Positions 24,224 through 34,100 of a stretch of DNA of 64,000 nt are shown here, piece by piece. This stretch comes from Serripes groenlandicus (lineage: Eukaryota; Mollusca; Bivalvia; Cardiida; Cardiidae). The position numbers and the translations under genes are program-made. The stretch is taken from contig JASEVX010000001.1 of the NCBI GenBank assembly GCA_031761405.1, positions 46,574,794 through 46,638,793 on the forward strand, in the 5' to 3' direction. The notes below the pieces were generated by a model. That model saw only the letters and a list, made by a program, of their open reading frames with translations, was not told the origin of the DNA and did not search any database. Positions within the stretch are counted from its first letter, which is position 1. The number at the start of each line of letters is the position of its first letter.

Positions 24224-24618
24224 TACGGAATCCCGTCAGGGCCATCGTGGTTTCGCGCTGTCGACCTAAGGGCGAAATCGCGAAAACACAATACATTGAC
24301 GCGAAAACACGATAAACTTGGCCGCTATAGAGCGAAAACACGATAAGAGATCGAGAAAACACGATGCGAAAAAAATATCGCGTTAACGCACCATTAATAT
24401 CGTATTTTCGCTTTTTTGCCCTCGATCTACCATAGTGTCTTCGCGTTTTCGACTTCGCGTTTTCAGCGAAAACGAGAAAACACGATATTAATAGCGCGAA
24501 AAACGCGATATTTTTCGCATCGTGTTTTCGCTCTAAAACGCGAAGGTGAAAACGCGAAAAGACGATGTTTTAATATAGCGACAGCGCGAAACCACGATGG
24601 CCCTAATGGGATTCCGTA
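24224..24618. mobile_element. MITE with ~40-bp terminal inverted repeats
   Basis: Left end TACGGAATCCCGTCAGGGCC and its inverse at the right end (GGCCCTAATGGGATTCCGTA), each continued by CATCGTGGTTTCGCGCTGTCG. The interior is made of short CGAAAACACGAT/ATCGTGTTTTCG motifs in both orientations. No coding capacity. Superfamily not assigned. Confidence 0.8.
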
Positions 24619-24836
24619 ATTTTCCGCTGCATTTGTATATTGTTATATCTGACCAAAAAGTCATGATTAAAACTGCCTCAATAGGCAATATTCAAAACTT
24701 CGTGTAAAATGTTGATGAATAAAGAATTTATACTCAATCAAAATGTGCACAATTATAAGTGTTGTTAAGTGATCAAAACCCAGTATAGCAATACCAGTTT
24801 GATTCTATTCTTGTATGACTGGTTTGTTCTGGCCGT

Positions 24837-25166
24837 CCAGGGGCGTAGCTCCCTTTAGGCACTGTAGGCACGTGCCTACACATTTTTTTCTAAAAATGCC
24901 CCAAAATGTAGCTGCAGCAATACACATCTACGTAATGTATCGACCAGATCAGCCTGCGCTGTCCGCGCAGACTGATCCGGCCGACACATCCGTCTAAAGG
25001 GGGGGGGGGATTCCCGAAACAGAAACTCCACAGGAGGCGAAAAGTGTCTATCAGCCTTTGTGGCATGCTTAGGCTGATCCGGGTCGATACTTTACGCAGA
25101 GTCCACAAAGTTGGTTTTCTCACGTGACGGCCTACACATTGATTATTGCCAAGCTACGCCCGTGAC
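24837..25166. mobile_element. Composite repeat: G ends flanking a palindromic F element
   Basis: Left GGGGCGTAGCTCCC and TAGGCACGTGCCTACAC; right CCTACACATT and AGCTACGCCC. Between them lies a palindrome-rich part with GTATCGACCAGATCAGCCTG, GCGCTGTCCGCGCAGAC and GGCTGATCCGGGTCGATAC, ending AAGTTGGTTTTCTCACG. The same G-F junction recurs near 31.72 kb. Confidence 0.7.
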
Positions 25167-25379
25167 GTCTGAAAATGCGCAGAGCCAAGTCTACTATGTG
25201 AGTCTACCAGAAAACCCATGATTAAGACATGATTTAGTAAAATATATTTCCAGTTTGAAGCGTTATGCAATGTTATGCAATTTTCCTCTTTAAACGAATG
25301 CTTTTGGCGCGCTTAGATTTTGAGGCTGTTATAATTTATCGTTTTGGATGATAGGCCCTAATATATTAAGAACTTTAAC

Positions 25380-25545
25380 GTGTAACGGCGTTAAGCCATC
25401 GCGGGTCACCCATCCAGGAACTAACCGCGAGGAACGTTGCTTAACTTTATGAAAAGGTCAACCACTCTACCAACGTCGCTGTAAAAGCCGGCTTCTACGA
25501 CAAGGCCGTAGAAGTGATATTTATACCTATAACCCGTTCCCGTTA
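25380..25545 (-). repeat. 5S rRNA-like sequence (5S-derived SINE or pseudogene), copy 1
   Basis: On minus: TCTACGGCCTTG, then AAGTTAAGCAACGTTCCTCG, GGTTAGTTCCTGGATGGG and TGACCCGCGATGGC. These match the order and spacing of the 5S rRNA 5' end, box A/IE and box C. The middle differs from 5S rRNA, so it is not a normal gene. Confidence 0.6.
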
Positions 25546-25706
25546 CATTTCTCTCTCGTTTCTCTTGACTTCGACTTGAAGTCACACAACTGAACACAAG
25601 CAGTATACCAGAGCGGAGTCTATGTAACATCACTGGGAACCACCGGGGTCCAGGGAGGATGGTGATATCAACCCAAAAATCTCACCGCTGCCACCATTTT
25701 GTACCG

Positions 25707-25890
25707 TGTACCGGCGTTAAGCCATCGCGGGTCACCCACCCAGGCACTATAAACCGCGAGGAACGTTGCTTAACTTTATGAAAAGTTGAAAAGTGGTCAT
25801 CTACTCTACCAACGTCGCTGTAAAAGCCGGCTTCTACAACAAGGCCGTAGAAGTGATACTAATACCTGTAACCCGTTTCCGTTCAGAACT
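25707..25890 (-). repeat. 5S rRNA-like sequence, copy 2
   Basis: Same orientation and blocks as the copy at 25380 (AAGTTAAGCAACGTTCCTCG, GGGTGGGTGACCCGCGATGG), with a ~9-bp insertion. The pair is separated by ~160 bp of other sequence. Confidence 0.6.
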
Positions 25891-25919
25891 ATCGAAGTGC
25901 TGTAACTAATTTATGTGAT

Positions 25920-26481
25920 CATGGTGATATTCAATGACAGCTAGAAATAGTGTGACGATACACATGTGAAGTATTACATTCATCCAGAATACGTAGTATC
26001 AAATAAAGGGATTTAGCATAGATTAAGCAATTAAATATGGAAGTTGGAACAACCAAACCTGATGCCGAAAGAAGTTTTAAAACTGTAGACGATGAAATGC
26101 ACCTTTAAATGTTTTCTGATTTATGAAAGTTTAATATAAAAGTATTGTTGTAAATATCCAAGTAGGACTATGACTACATTTATTGAACTATGTCTGAAAT
26201 TAAAAATATTTAGATATTGGTATAAACAGGTTTTGAAATAAGAAATTAAAATAATTGGATTAATCAAGTATTTTTTATTTGTAGCATTAAAATAAAATTA
26301 ATGTAGAAAATGTGAAATTTTCAAATTGAGCAACTTTGTCAAATTCTTGTATGATTTCTGATTGATTGTAATGTCAGTTTTTTATCAAAGAACTTTTTTG
26401 ATTAATTTTTCTGAAATGAATTGTCTTGGAACATGAGTCCGCTATTATACTTTGTTAAAGTAAGTGTGTTATAACTTATAT
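25920..26481. other. AT-rich intergenic DNA, nothing recognised
   Basis: No gene, known repeat or RNA signature seen. Confidence 0.5.
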
Positions 26482-26488
26482 GTATATG

Positions 26489-26998
26489 CAGGGACATAGA
26501 TAAGAGGGATAGGTAACTAAACTGTATACTAAAATATCACCTGTGCCAACATTTGTAGCAAGTAAAACTAAAAAACTATATTCAAGATATGAAAAAATAA
26601 AAATTCTGGAAGTTTAAACATTTTTCTATTGCAGTAGTAGATAAAATATTTTAATATACTACAGGTTTTGATAATATGTTATCCTTATGAAAAATGTCAG
26701 TCTATTAATTTTTGGAAAAAAATAATATAATTCAGAAATCCCAATATCTGTGTCTTTTAAAACAGTCAGTGTTCAAAATACAAAGAAATTCCAGTTGTTC
26801 ATTGCATCTCTAACTTTAGTTGAAATGTTAAGCTTTCAGAATATGTAGATCTATGTTTTGTTTATGTGCCAAATGCGACTTCAAAGTTTTATTTACTACA
26901 AAATGTGAAAATTTGGACAATTTTATTTCTCTGTGTGATATTTTGACCAGATAACAGGTGTACAGGTGGAGTTGCCTATCCCTCTTTCTATGTCCCTG
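26489..26998. mobile_element. hAT-like non-autonomous element
   Basis: Ends CAGGGACATAGA and TCTATGTCCCTG open ~29-bp terminal inverted repeats that continue with (A)AGAGGGATAGG. GTATATG occurs directly on both flanks (26482-26488 and 26999-27005), a likely target duplication of 7 bases; hAT usually makes 8. The interior is AT-rich and non-coding. Confidence 0.65.
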
Positions 26999-27302
26999 GT
27001 ATATGGTATGTTGGTATTATCTTTCAGCAAATAGCAAAGAGTAGTCTCTCTTAGATGATGCAACACACCCAGCACACAGATACAGTCCCTTTAATCGATA
27101 TTTGGCTGGTACCGCTGAATAAACATGTTTTATTTACCTTTGACCCCCTACATTACGCAAAGTATAAATGACATGCAGGTTATTTAGTGTTTTATTTGAC
27201 TCGTGTAAGCGTGATGACATGGATCAGAGATTGGTAAAACTGCATCTTAGACGAGATGCGCTTCTTTAACCTTGTTTTGTTTACTTATAACACGTTACAC
27301 AA

Positions 27303-27612
27303 TGCTCTCTCTCTCTCTCTCTCTCTCTCCAACGCTCTTTCTCATTACATCCCTCTCTCCCATCCTAGTACCCCAACTCTTTTTCTCCCTACATCACTCC
27401 CCTAACTATCTTTCTCCTTCCCTCCCCAACTCTCTTTCTCCCTTCCTCCCTCCCCGAACTCTCTTTCTCCCTCCCTCCCCGAACTCTCTTTCTCCCTCGC
27501 TCCCTCCCCGAACTCTCTTTCTCCCTCCCTCCCTTCCCCAACTCTCTTTCTCTCTCTCTCTCACTCATTATCCCCCTCCCTTTCATTATCTCCATCACCA
27601 TCTATCTCTCTC
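27303..27612. repeat. CT-rich low-complexity tract
   Basis: Runs of CTCTCT, then ~30-bp units of CCCGAACTCTCTTTCTCCCT repeated about six times. The open frames on both strands are products of this simple repeat. Confidence 0.9.
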
Positions 27613-27812
27613 TCAATTCCTGCTTTTGACCTGACGATTTTAATCGAAGCCCCTTTTAATCGGGCTTCTTTTAATCTTGTCGATTCTGAAATCAGCATAA
27701 CCAGGAGAAATGTGTTGACCCTTTCCCTGACGATTTGACAGCTGCTACTCTACAGATACTTTTCCCACAATACTTGCAACTCTGTATCTTCAATTAAAGC
27801 TTCTACTTTTGT

Positions 27813-28000
27813 TTGCTCCACTGCATTGGTTGTACGGTGATAAAGGGTCTGCCTATGGTTTTGGAGGTCACAGGTTTGATCCCTGGCAGGGTCTTATCAA
27901 GTCTTAAATATTGTTTACATTATGATGTGTGTGCCGGTGTTAGGATAAGCTTACCAGCAGTACTGGTCAGCAGTACTGGTTATTTACCCTATACCTTTAA
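27813..28000 (+). repeat. tRNA-derived SINE
   Basis: Head with TGGTTGTACGGTGATAAAGG and box B-like AGGTTTGATCCCTGG at tRNA spacing. The body includes the AGCAGTACTGGT doublet, related to the TAGTACTGGTTC block of the other SINEs. Confidence 0.65.
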
Positions 28001-28204
28001 GAAAACATAAACTAATGTAATTTAAAGGTTATCTACTTTGAAAATATCTGAGGAAATTTGGAAGTACCGTATTTAATAGAGTTTAAATTTACCATCAATC
28101 TTTTTGCGTGAATTTTTTATAAGTGGGTAAAATTAGGACAAATAAGAATTCTCATATTAAACATTCAATGGTAAATAATTTATATAATATTTATATATGA
28201 GCTG

Positions 28205-28432
28205 AACTATGAGAAAACCAACATTGTGGACTCTGTGTAAGCATGCCGCGCAGGCTAACCTGGACAGACACTTTTCGTCTCCTGTAGATTTTCTGTTTAA
28301 GGAATCATTACTCTATACCTCTGAGACTGAATGTGTCAGCCCAGATTAGCGTGCACAGACTGCGCAGGCTAATCTTGGTCGATACATATGCAGACTCCAT
28401 ACTGTTGGTTTTCTCGTGGAACTGCTCATATA
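28205..28432. mobile_element. Palindromic MITE-like family F, copy 2
   Basis: Ends TGAGAAAACCAACATTGTGG and CTGTTGGTTTTCTCG are inverted. The interior has GCGCAGGCTAA pairs and GACACTTTTCGTCTCC. Such TGAGAAAACCAACAT-ended repeats are widespread in bivalves as far as I know. Confidence 0.75.
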
Positions 28433-28638
28433 TGATCGAAGGGTATTATTTCTCACTAGGAAAGTTTAATTTTACGCATTCCTGGATATTTCTATAAATC
28501 TTCATAATATGTAAAATCTAGTCCCTGGTAATATCAATGAAATTACATTTTTAGCAAACATCTCCTTTTCCAACAATGTTTTGAAAAATTGCCCGTAAGT
28601 GAGAATTCGAAATTCATCTGCTTGCTTACAAAGGCATA

Positions 28639-28855
28639 TTAACCCTTTCCCACCTATAGACGCATTTTGATGCATCTGCAGCAGACGACTTTTGAAAACA
28701 TGGTGACAAAAGAAAAATGAGCAATTTTCTCCTTTTGCCATATTGTTTAAACTTTTTTCAGTAATTATAAAATCAATGATAGACATTTTTCATATATTTG
28801 AGTAGACATTTTCTAAGTCGTCTGCTGCAGATTGGCTGTATGTGGGAAGGGTTAA
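28639..28855. mobile_element. piggyBac-like MITE M, copy 1
   Basis: TTAACCCTTTCCC at the left and GGGAAGGGTTAA at the right. Interior has TCTGCAGCAGACGACTTTTG and its inverse. Confidence 0.75.
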
Positions 28856-29118
28856 GTCTTCTGCATCAGATATTGTGATAACATGTAGTAAACTCCAAAT
28901 GACATTTTATCATTCACATTATAGTTAAAGGTCACAGATGGAAAACATTGACTGGGTTCACATGTAATAGATGATCTGATAGGAGCATACAATGTTGCAG
29001 GTTGAAAAGTAAGTTTTCATTAGATTAAAGCTTTTGTTTCATTTATATCAGCTATTGTACTTTTTGTGTCTGATCTAGGATTCGAAAACAAGGGCGGAAT
29101 TTTCATCTGAATATTGAT

Positions 29119-29569
29119 TTAACCCTTTCCCTCATACGACAATTCTTCAGCAGACGACTTTGAACGTATTTTGTCAAAACATAGAAAATCTCCATAATTG
29201 AATGGATAACCTATGACTAAAAGTGGAAAACATTGTGGCAAAAGGAGAAATTGCACGTTTTGTGCAGTTTCTTCTTTTGTCACTATGTTTTCAAAAAGCT
29301 GTCTGCTGCAGAGGCGTCAGAATGAATGAATGAATGTATATTGTTTTATGGCGCACGACAGCTAAGGTCATTTAGCGCGCAATTAAATTTAATTATTCAT
29401 GATCCCTGGGTAAACAAACCAGTACTAGGCTAGAAAATGTGCCTTGCCCAAGGGCACTCCACAATGACCGTAGTGCCGCGACTGGGGATCGAACCCAGGA
29501 CACCCGGTTTCGAAATCCCCGACGCTAACCAGAGGCGTCAGAAAGCGTCTATATGAGGGAAAGGGTTAA
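29119..29569. mobile_element. piggyBac-like MITE M, copy 2, carrying a nested SINE
   Basis: Intact M termini (TTAACCCTTTCCCTCATAC and TATGAGGGAAAGGGTTAA). The element is split at its CAGAGGCGTCAGAA site by a SINE at 29323-29529. Confidence 0.85.
29323..29529 (-). repeat. tRNA-derived SINE with 14-bp target duplication
   Basis: Flanked by direct CAGAGGCGTCAGAA at 29309-29322 and 29530-29543. On minus the tRNA-like head has TGGTTAGCGTCGG and GGGTTCGATCCCC, the body GGGCAAGGCACATTTTC and CCTAGTACTGG, and the tail is a (CATT)n run. The 3' part (TTTTATGGCGCAC on plus) resembles family D. Confidence 0.88.
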
Positions 29570-29726
29570 TGAACAAATTTGGCATTTTTCCTTCTTTGTC
29601 TATGTAAAAAATTGTCCCTTTCCATACAGATTTAGGGGGGAATATTATAAACAGTGTGAGAACTAACATGATCTCCCCTCCTAGATTGGACACTGGTCCT
29701 TTCAGAAAATAAATAATAAACAATTA

Positions 29727-30178
29727 ACATGGTTTACTGTGCATATCATTCTAATATTGATCACAAACATGAATTACAGTGCATATCATACTAATATTAA
29801 TCACAAACATGATTTACAGTGCATATCATACTAATATTAATCACATACATGATTTACTGTGCATATCATACTAATATTAATCACAAACATGATTTACAGT
29901 GCATATTATACTAATATTAATCACATACATGATTTACTGTGCATATTATACTAATATTAATCACAAACATGATTTACAGTGCATATCATACTAATATTAA
30001 TCATAAACATGATTTACTGTGCATATCAAACTAATATTAATCATAAACATGATTTACTGTGCATATCATTCTAATATTAATCACAAACATGATTTACTGT
30101 GCATATTATACTGATATTAACCATAAACATGATTTACTGTGCATATCATACTAATATTAATCACAAACATGATTTACA
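29727..30178. repeat. Satellite, 40-bp unit, about 11 copies
   Basis: Unit with ACATGATTTACTGTGCATAT then CATACTAATATTAATCACAA. Copies alternate between TTTACAG and TTTACTG variants. Confidence 0.95.
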
Positions 30179-30554
30179 TATATTTTCAATATTTTTGCTT
30201 AGCCATTTTCAAAGTCATCTTCTGCAAATTTATTGTAGATTGGAAAGGGTTAGGAGAAGGAATAGATGTAACTTTCGATGAAAAACTTAAAAGGTAGCTC
30301 TACTGATTTCACTCCTGTGTCTCTTATCCCTTTAAAAGTTTTCCACGCGCAACAAATCCCCAGTAGAGGATGTTCAAAGATTTGGAAAAAAATGTGGAAA
30401 ATGTCTTAAATGACACTTTGATTGTTGAATAGATTTGAAAACATGGTGGCAAAAGGATAAACTGCTAATTTTGAGCGATTTCATATATTACAACAATATT
30501 TCCAAAAGTCATCTGCATCAGTATGTGTTCGCATGTATCCCTGGGTTAACCTTT

Positions 30555-30960
30555 TTTATCACATAAAGCCCTATCCGGGAGTGTCAAAATGCCATTACAT
30601 AAATATCATATATCATTACTACTGGTTTCCAGTCTTACCCTAAAGTCTTAGTTACAACGAGGAAGCCAAACTATGAAAATGATGTCACGTCAGCAGTTTG
30701 GATCATAACGTCGTCATTTTGGCGCCAAAACGATAAATTTCAAATAAAAATATGGTAAACGTTATGTACATTATTTCGAAATACGCTTTATAAATCACTT
30801 TATGTGATAAATAGAATATCTCATTCGTGTTTGTTTATTATCACTTTTAATAAACTCATTAACTAAGCTGAAAGTGAGGCTCGCCAAGTCTCGCGGCATA
30901 TCAACTTAGTTAATTTGTTTAATAAAATTGATTATAAATAAACACTCTCTTACAAATATA
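30555..30960. repeat. Dispersed repeat family J, copy 1
   Basis: CACATAAAGCCCTATCCGGG, TGAAAATGATGTCACGTCAG, TTTGGCGCC and AATACGCTTTATAAATCACT match the copy at 38.49 kb. It is followed by a hairpin-like stretch around GAGGCTCGCCAAG. It occupies the DNA just upstream of the first recognised ABCD4 exon. Confidence 0.7.
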
Positions 30961-31035
30961 GACACTTTCTGACATTGTGCAATTACTGATAACAAAAATT
31001 GAACATGTAACTATCCAGTATCCATATACTTTCAG

Positions 31036-31154
31036 TTACCGTTTTGGGATTGGATTCTTCAAGAGGATATTTAGATTCATTCCTTGGTTCTTTCCCTCAT
31101 TCAAGAGCCAGCCAGTTCTTCTGTTCGTCTTACTTCTATGTCTTGGATTATTAG
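31036..31154 (+). CDS. ABCD4: ABCD4 exon: start of transmembrane domain
   Basis: Acceptor TACTTTCAG, donor GTAAGA, ends in phase 1. Encodes [20 protein letters not shown] then a strongly hydrophobic [12 protein letters not shown] helix, equal to the first helix of ABCD4. The preceding exon with the start codon was not recognised between 22.9 and 31.0 kb. Confidence 0.85.
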
Positions 31155-34100
31155 GTAAGATATTGCATTATTTTTGAGCCACGCAAATATATTTTGGAGT
31201 TTGTCTGGCTGGGGTATAGTATCCCTTTCCCACATACAACAAATCAGCAGAAGACAACTTTGAACACTTCTTGACAAATAACAAGAATCTGTATACATGT
31301 ATGTTTGAAAGTATTATTTTCTAATCAAGTTGATAACATTGTGGCAAAAGGAGAAATAGCTCATTATGAGCAATTTCTCCTTTTCCTACAATTTTTAAAA
31401 AATCATCGGTTTTAGAGGAATCAGAAAATGACTGTATGTGGGAAATGGGTAAAGAGTCACTGCATCGGTCAATCAGGCTGTTAGTCTGTTTGTTGGTTGG
31501 TCCATCAGTATGACATATGATGTTTATGAGAAAATCAACATTGTGAACTCTGCCTAAAGTATTGTCCCGTATCAGCCTAAGCATGCCACACAGGCCTACC
31601 CGGATAGACACTTTTCGCCTCATCTGGATTCCGTTTCAGGAATAACTACTCTATACATCTATCCCCCTAAGACGGAATGTGTCGGCAGGATCTGGTTGAT
31701 ACATTACGCAGATGTCTATCGCCGCAGCTGCTTTTTGGGGCAATTTGAGAAAAAATGTGTAGGCACGTGCCTACAGTGCCTAAAGGGAGCTACGCCCATG
31801 GCAATCATCATGAAACGTATTCAGTATGTTTTTCTTTGATGATTCCTATGCCAAATTGGCCATGGTATATAAAAAACTAGGTCTCGTAAAATAAAAAACT
31901 AGGTCTTTAGGCCAAATATAAGAAAAATATTTTGGAAACTTCAGAGGCTGCATTTTGACTCCAGAATTATGAATATTTGTGAGAATCATGTTTGTGTTGA
32001 TGATATGCCATGTTGGAACATAATTCATGTCTGATCAAAAAATAGGTTCATAAGGTATTATTTATAAAACAATTTGTGGACCCTCTACAGGCCTTTTGTC
32101 TTTAAGTTTGAATATTGGCAGTCATTTTGGGCCTTGAGGTATTACTTATGAAAACTTTATCATACACCACCATGTTACTCAGGTGAGCATTAAAGGGACA
32201 CCATGGCCCTCTTATTTCAATGTTTTAAAGAAAGTTAGTTTTCATGAAAATCATGATTATTGTAGATGTGCAAGATATAGTTTTGATCACATCCATTCAT
32301 GCATGGACAGTTATCTCGCTCTACTAGATCAAAGTACCAGTAAATGTATAGTCATGGTGTAGCATCAGTCAGTAAATCAGTGAGTCAGTAAACCTTTCAA
32401 TGAAACAACATCTTTTAAACCTTTCCCACATTCAACAAATCTGCAGTAGACAACTATGAGAACATGCCCATATAAATGAGGAAAATCTCTTTAAAGGGAA
32501 GTGTAATTATTAAATGGAGTTGAAAACATTGTGGCAAATGGAGAAATTGCTCATCATGAGCAATTTCTCCCTTTGCCACAGTATTTTCAAAAGTCGTCTG
32601 CTGGAGAGGTCTCAATAAGCTTCAAAATGTGGGAAAGGGTTAACCACTTGACTGGAAGCATCCTGGCATCAAGCTTGTTCAATGCTATATAAACAGTGTG
32701 GCAGCAGTGCATATTGTTGCAACAGCTAAAAAAGAAAGCAGTGCATATTGTTGCAACAGCTAAAAAAGACAGCAGTGCATATTGTTGCAACAGCTAAAAA
32801 GGAAAGCAGTGCCTATTGTTGCAAGAGCAAAAGAAGACAGCATTGCATATTGTTGCAACAGCTAAAAAAGACAGCAGTGCATATTGTTGCAACAGCTAAA
32901 AAAGACCGCAGTGCATATTGTTGCAACAGCTAAAATAGACAGCGGTGCAAAATGTTGCAATAGCTAAAAAAGACAGCAGTGCATATTGTTGCAACAGCTA
33001 AAAAAGACAGCACTGCATATTGTTGCAACAGCTAAAAAAGACAGCAGTGCATATTGTTGCAAGAGCCAAAAAAGAAAAAAAAAGATCTTCCCTGAAACCA
33101 CATGAGCTGTGAAACCACAGTGCAATCTTTAAAAATGTTCTCCTGAAGCCAACAGAGCTAGGAGTTTCAATATATGTTAAATGTTAGCATCGCATACTGA
33201 AGATTATGTTACATCTAAATATTTTGTAGAGATATTTTTTATTTTGAGCAGTTTCTTTTGTTCCACAATGTTATCAAAACTAATCTGCTGCAGAGATATC
33301 TTAAATCAACTGTTTCAGGGAAAGGGATAAATGGCATAACTTGCACTTTATTATGACAGATCTATGACAAGGAGGCGTTTGTATTTCAGAACAGTATGTG
33401 ATATACCACATTGGTCATATACCAAGCAAGTATTACAAAGTGTTGGGTGACAAAGACAGTCCTGCTTTTTGGAGAGAAACCATTTTTGCTGCTGCGCTTA
33501 TCATAGTGAAAGCCTTTGTAAGGATTTATTTTATAACCAAGAGTCACTTAATTTAAAAATTAACCTTCATGTGTTTAACCCTTACCCATGCACAACACTT
33601 CAGCAGCAGATGACTTGGAAAACATCTAAGCAAAATTAGCGAATATCTCTCAAATTTAAGTTTTGTAAAAGGTGAAAACATTGTGGTAAAAGAAGAAATG
33701 GCTCATTATGAGATCCAACTTGTTCCATTTTTGCACAGATATCAACCCCCTAGTGGAAAACTATAGTAACTCCCTTTTAATCCTTTTTCACATATATATA
33801 TATACACATTTTGACGCAACTGCAGCAGCCCTCTTTTTAAAACATTGTGTCAAAAATTGCAAAATTGCTCATGATGAGCAATTTCACCAGATGTATTCAG
33901 AAAAGGGTTAACCATATATTGTGTAAGCATGGTTTTGCAGTGAGGAGACAGCATGTCCAAATAAGAATCAATTTTTGGCCAGATAGGGTTATAGTGTCAA
34001 ATAAGTAGTTAAGAACATGTTTTTTTTTTTTTTATCTAAAGCTCTGGTCTGAGGCCTGAGGCAATCTGGCCAAACATTGATCAGATATAATGCCCATTAT

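Noticed and set aside
27219..27236. ATGGATCAGAGATTG followed by GTAAAA as a possible ABCD4 first exon
   Set aside because: Only five codons, a weak donor and no similarity to the ABCD4 N-terminus; not supportable.
27272..27634. 120-residue Ser/Pro/Leu-rich open frame, and its minus-strand counterpart
   Set aside because: Both are translations of the CT-rich low-complexity tract.
29727..30178. Regular 40-bp repeats as a CRISPR array
   Set aside because: Units are contiguous without unique spacers, and the DNA is clearly animal; it is a satellite.
32587..32933. Open frames on both strands with repeated [12 protein letters not shown] or [10 protein letters not shown] motifs
   Set aside because: Products of the 34-bp satellite.
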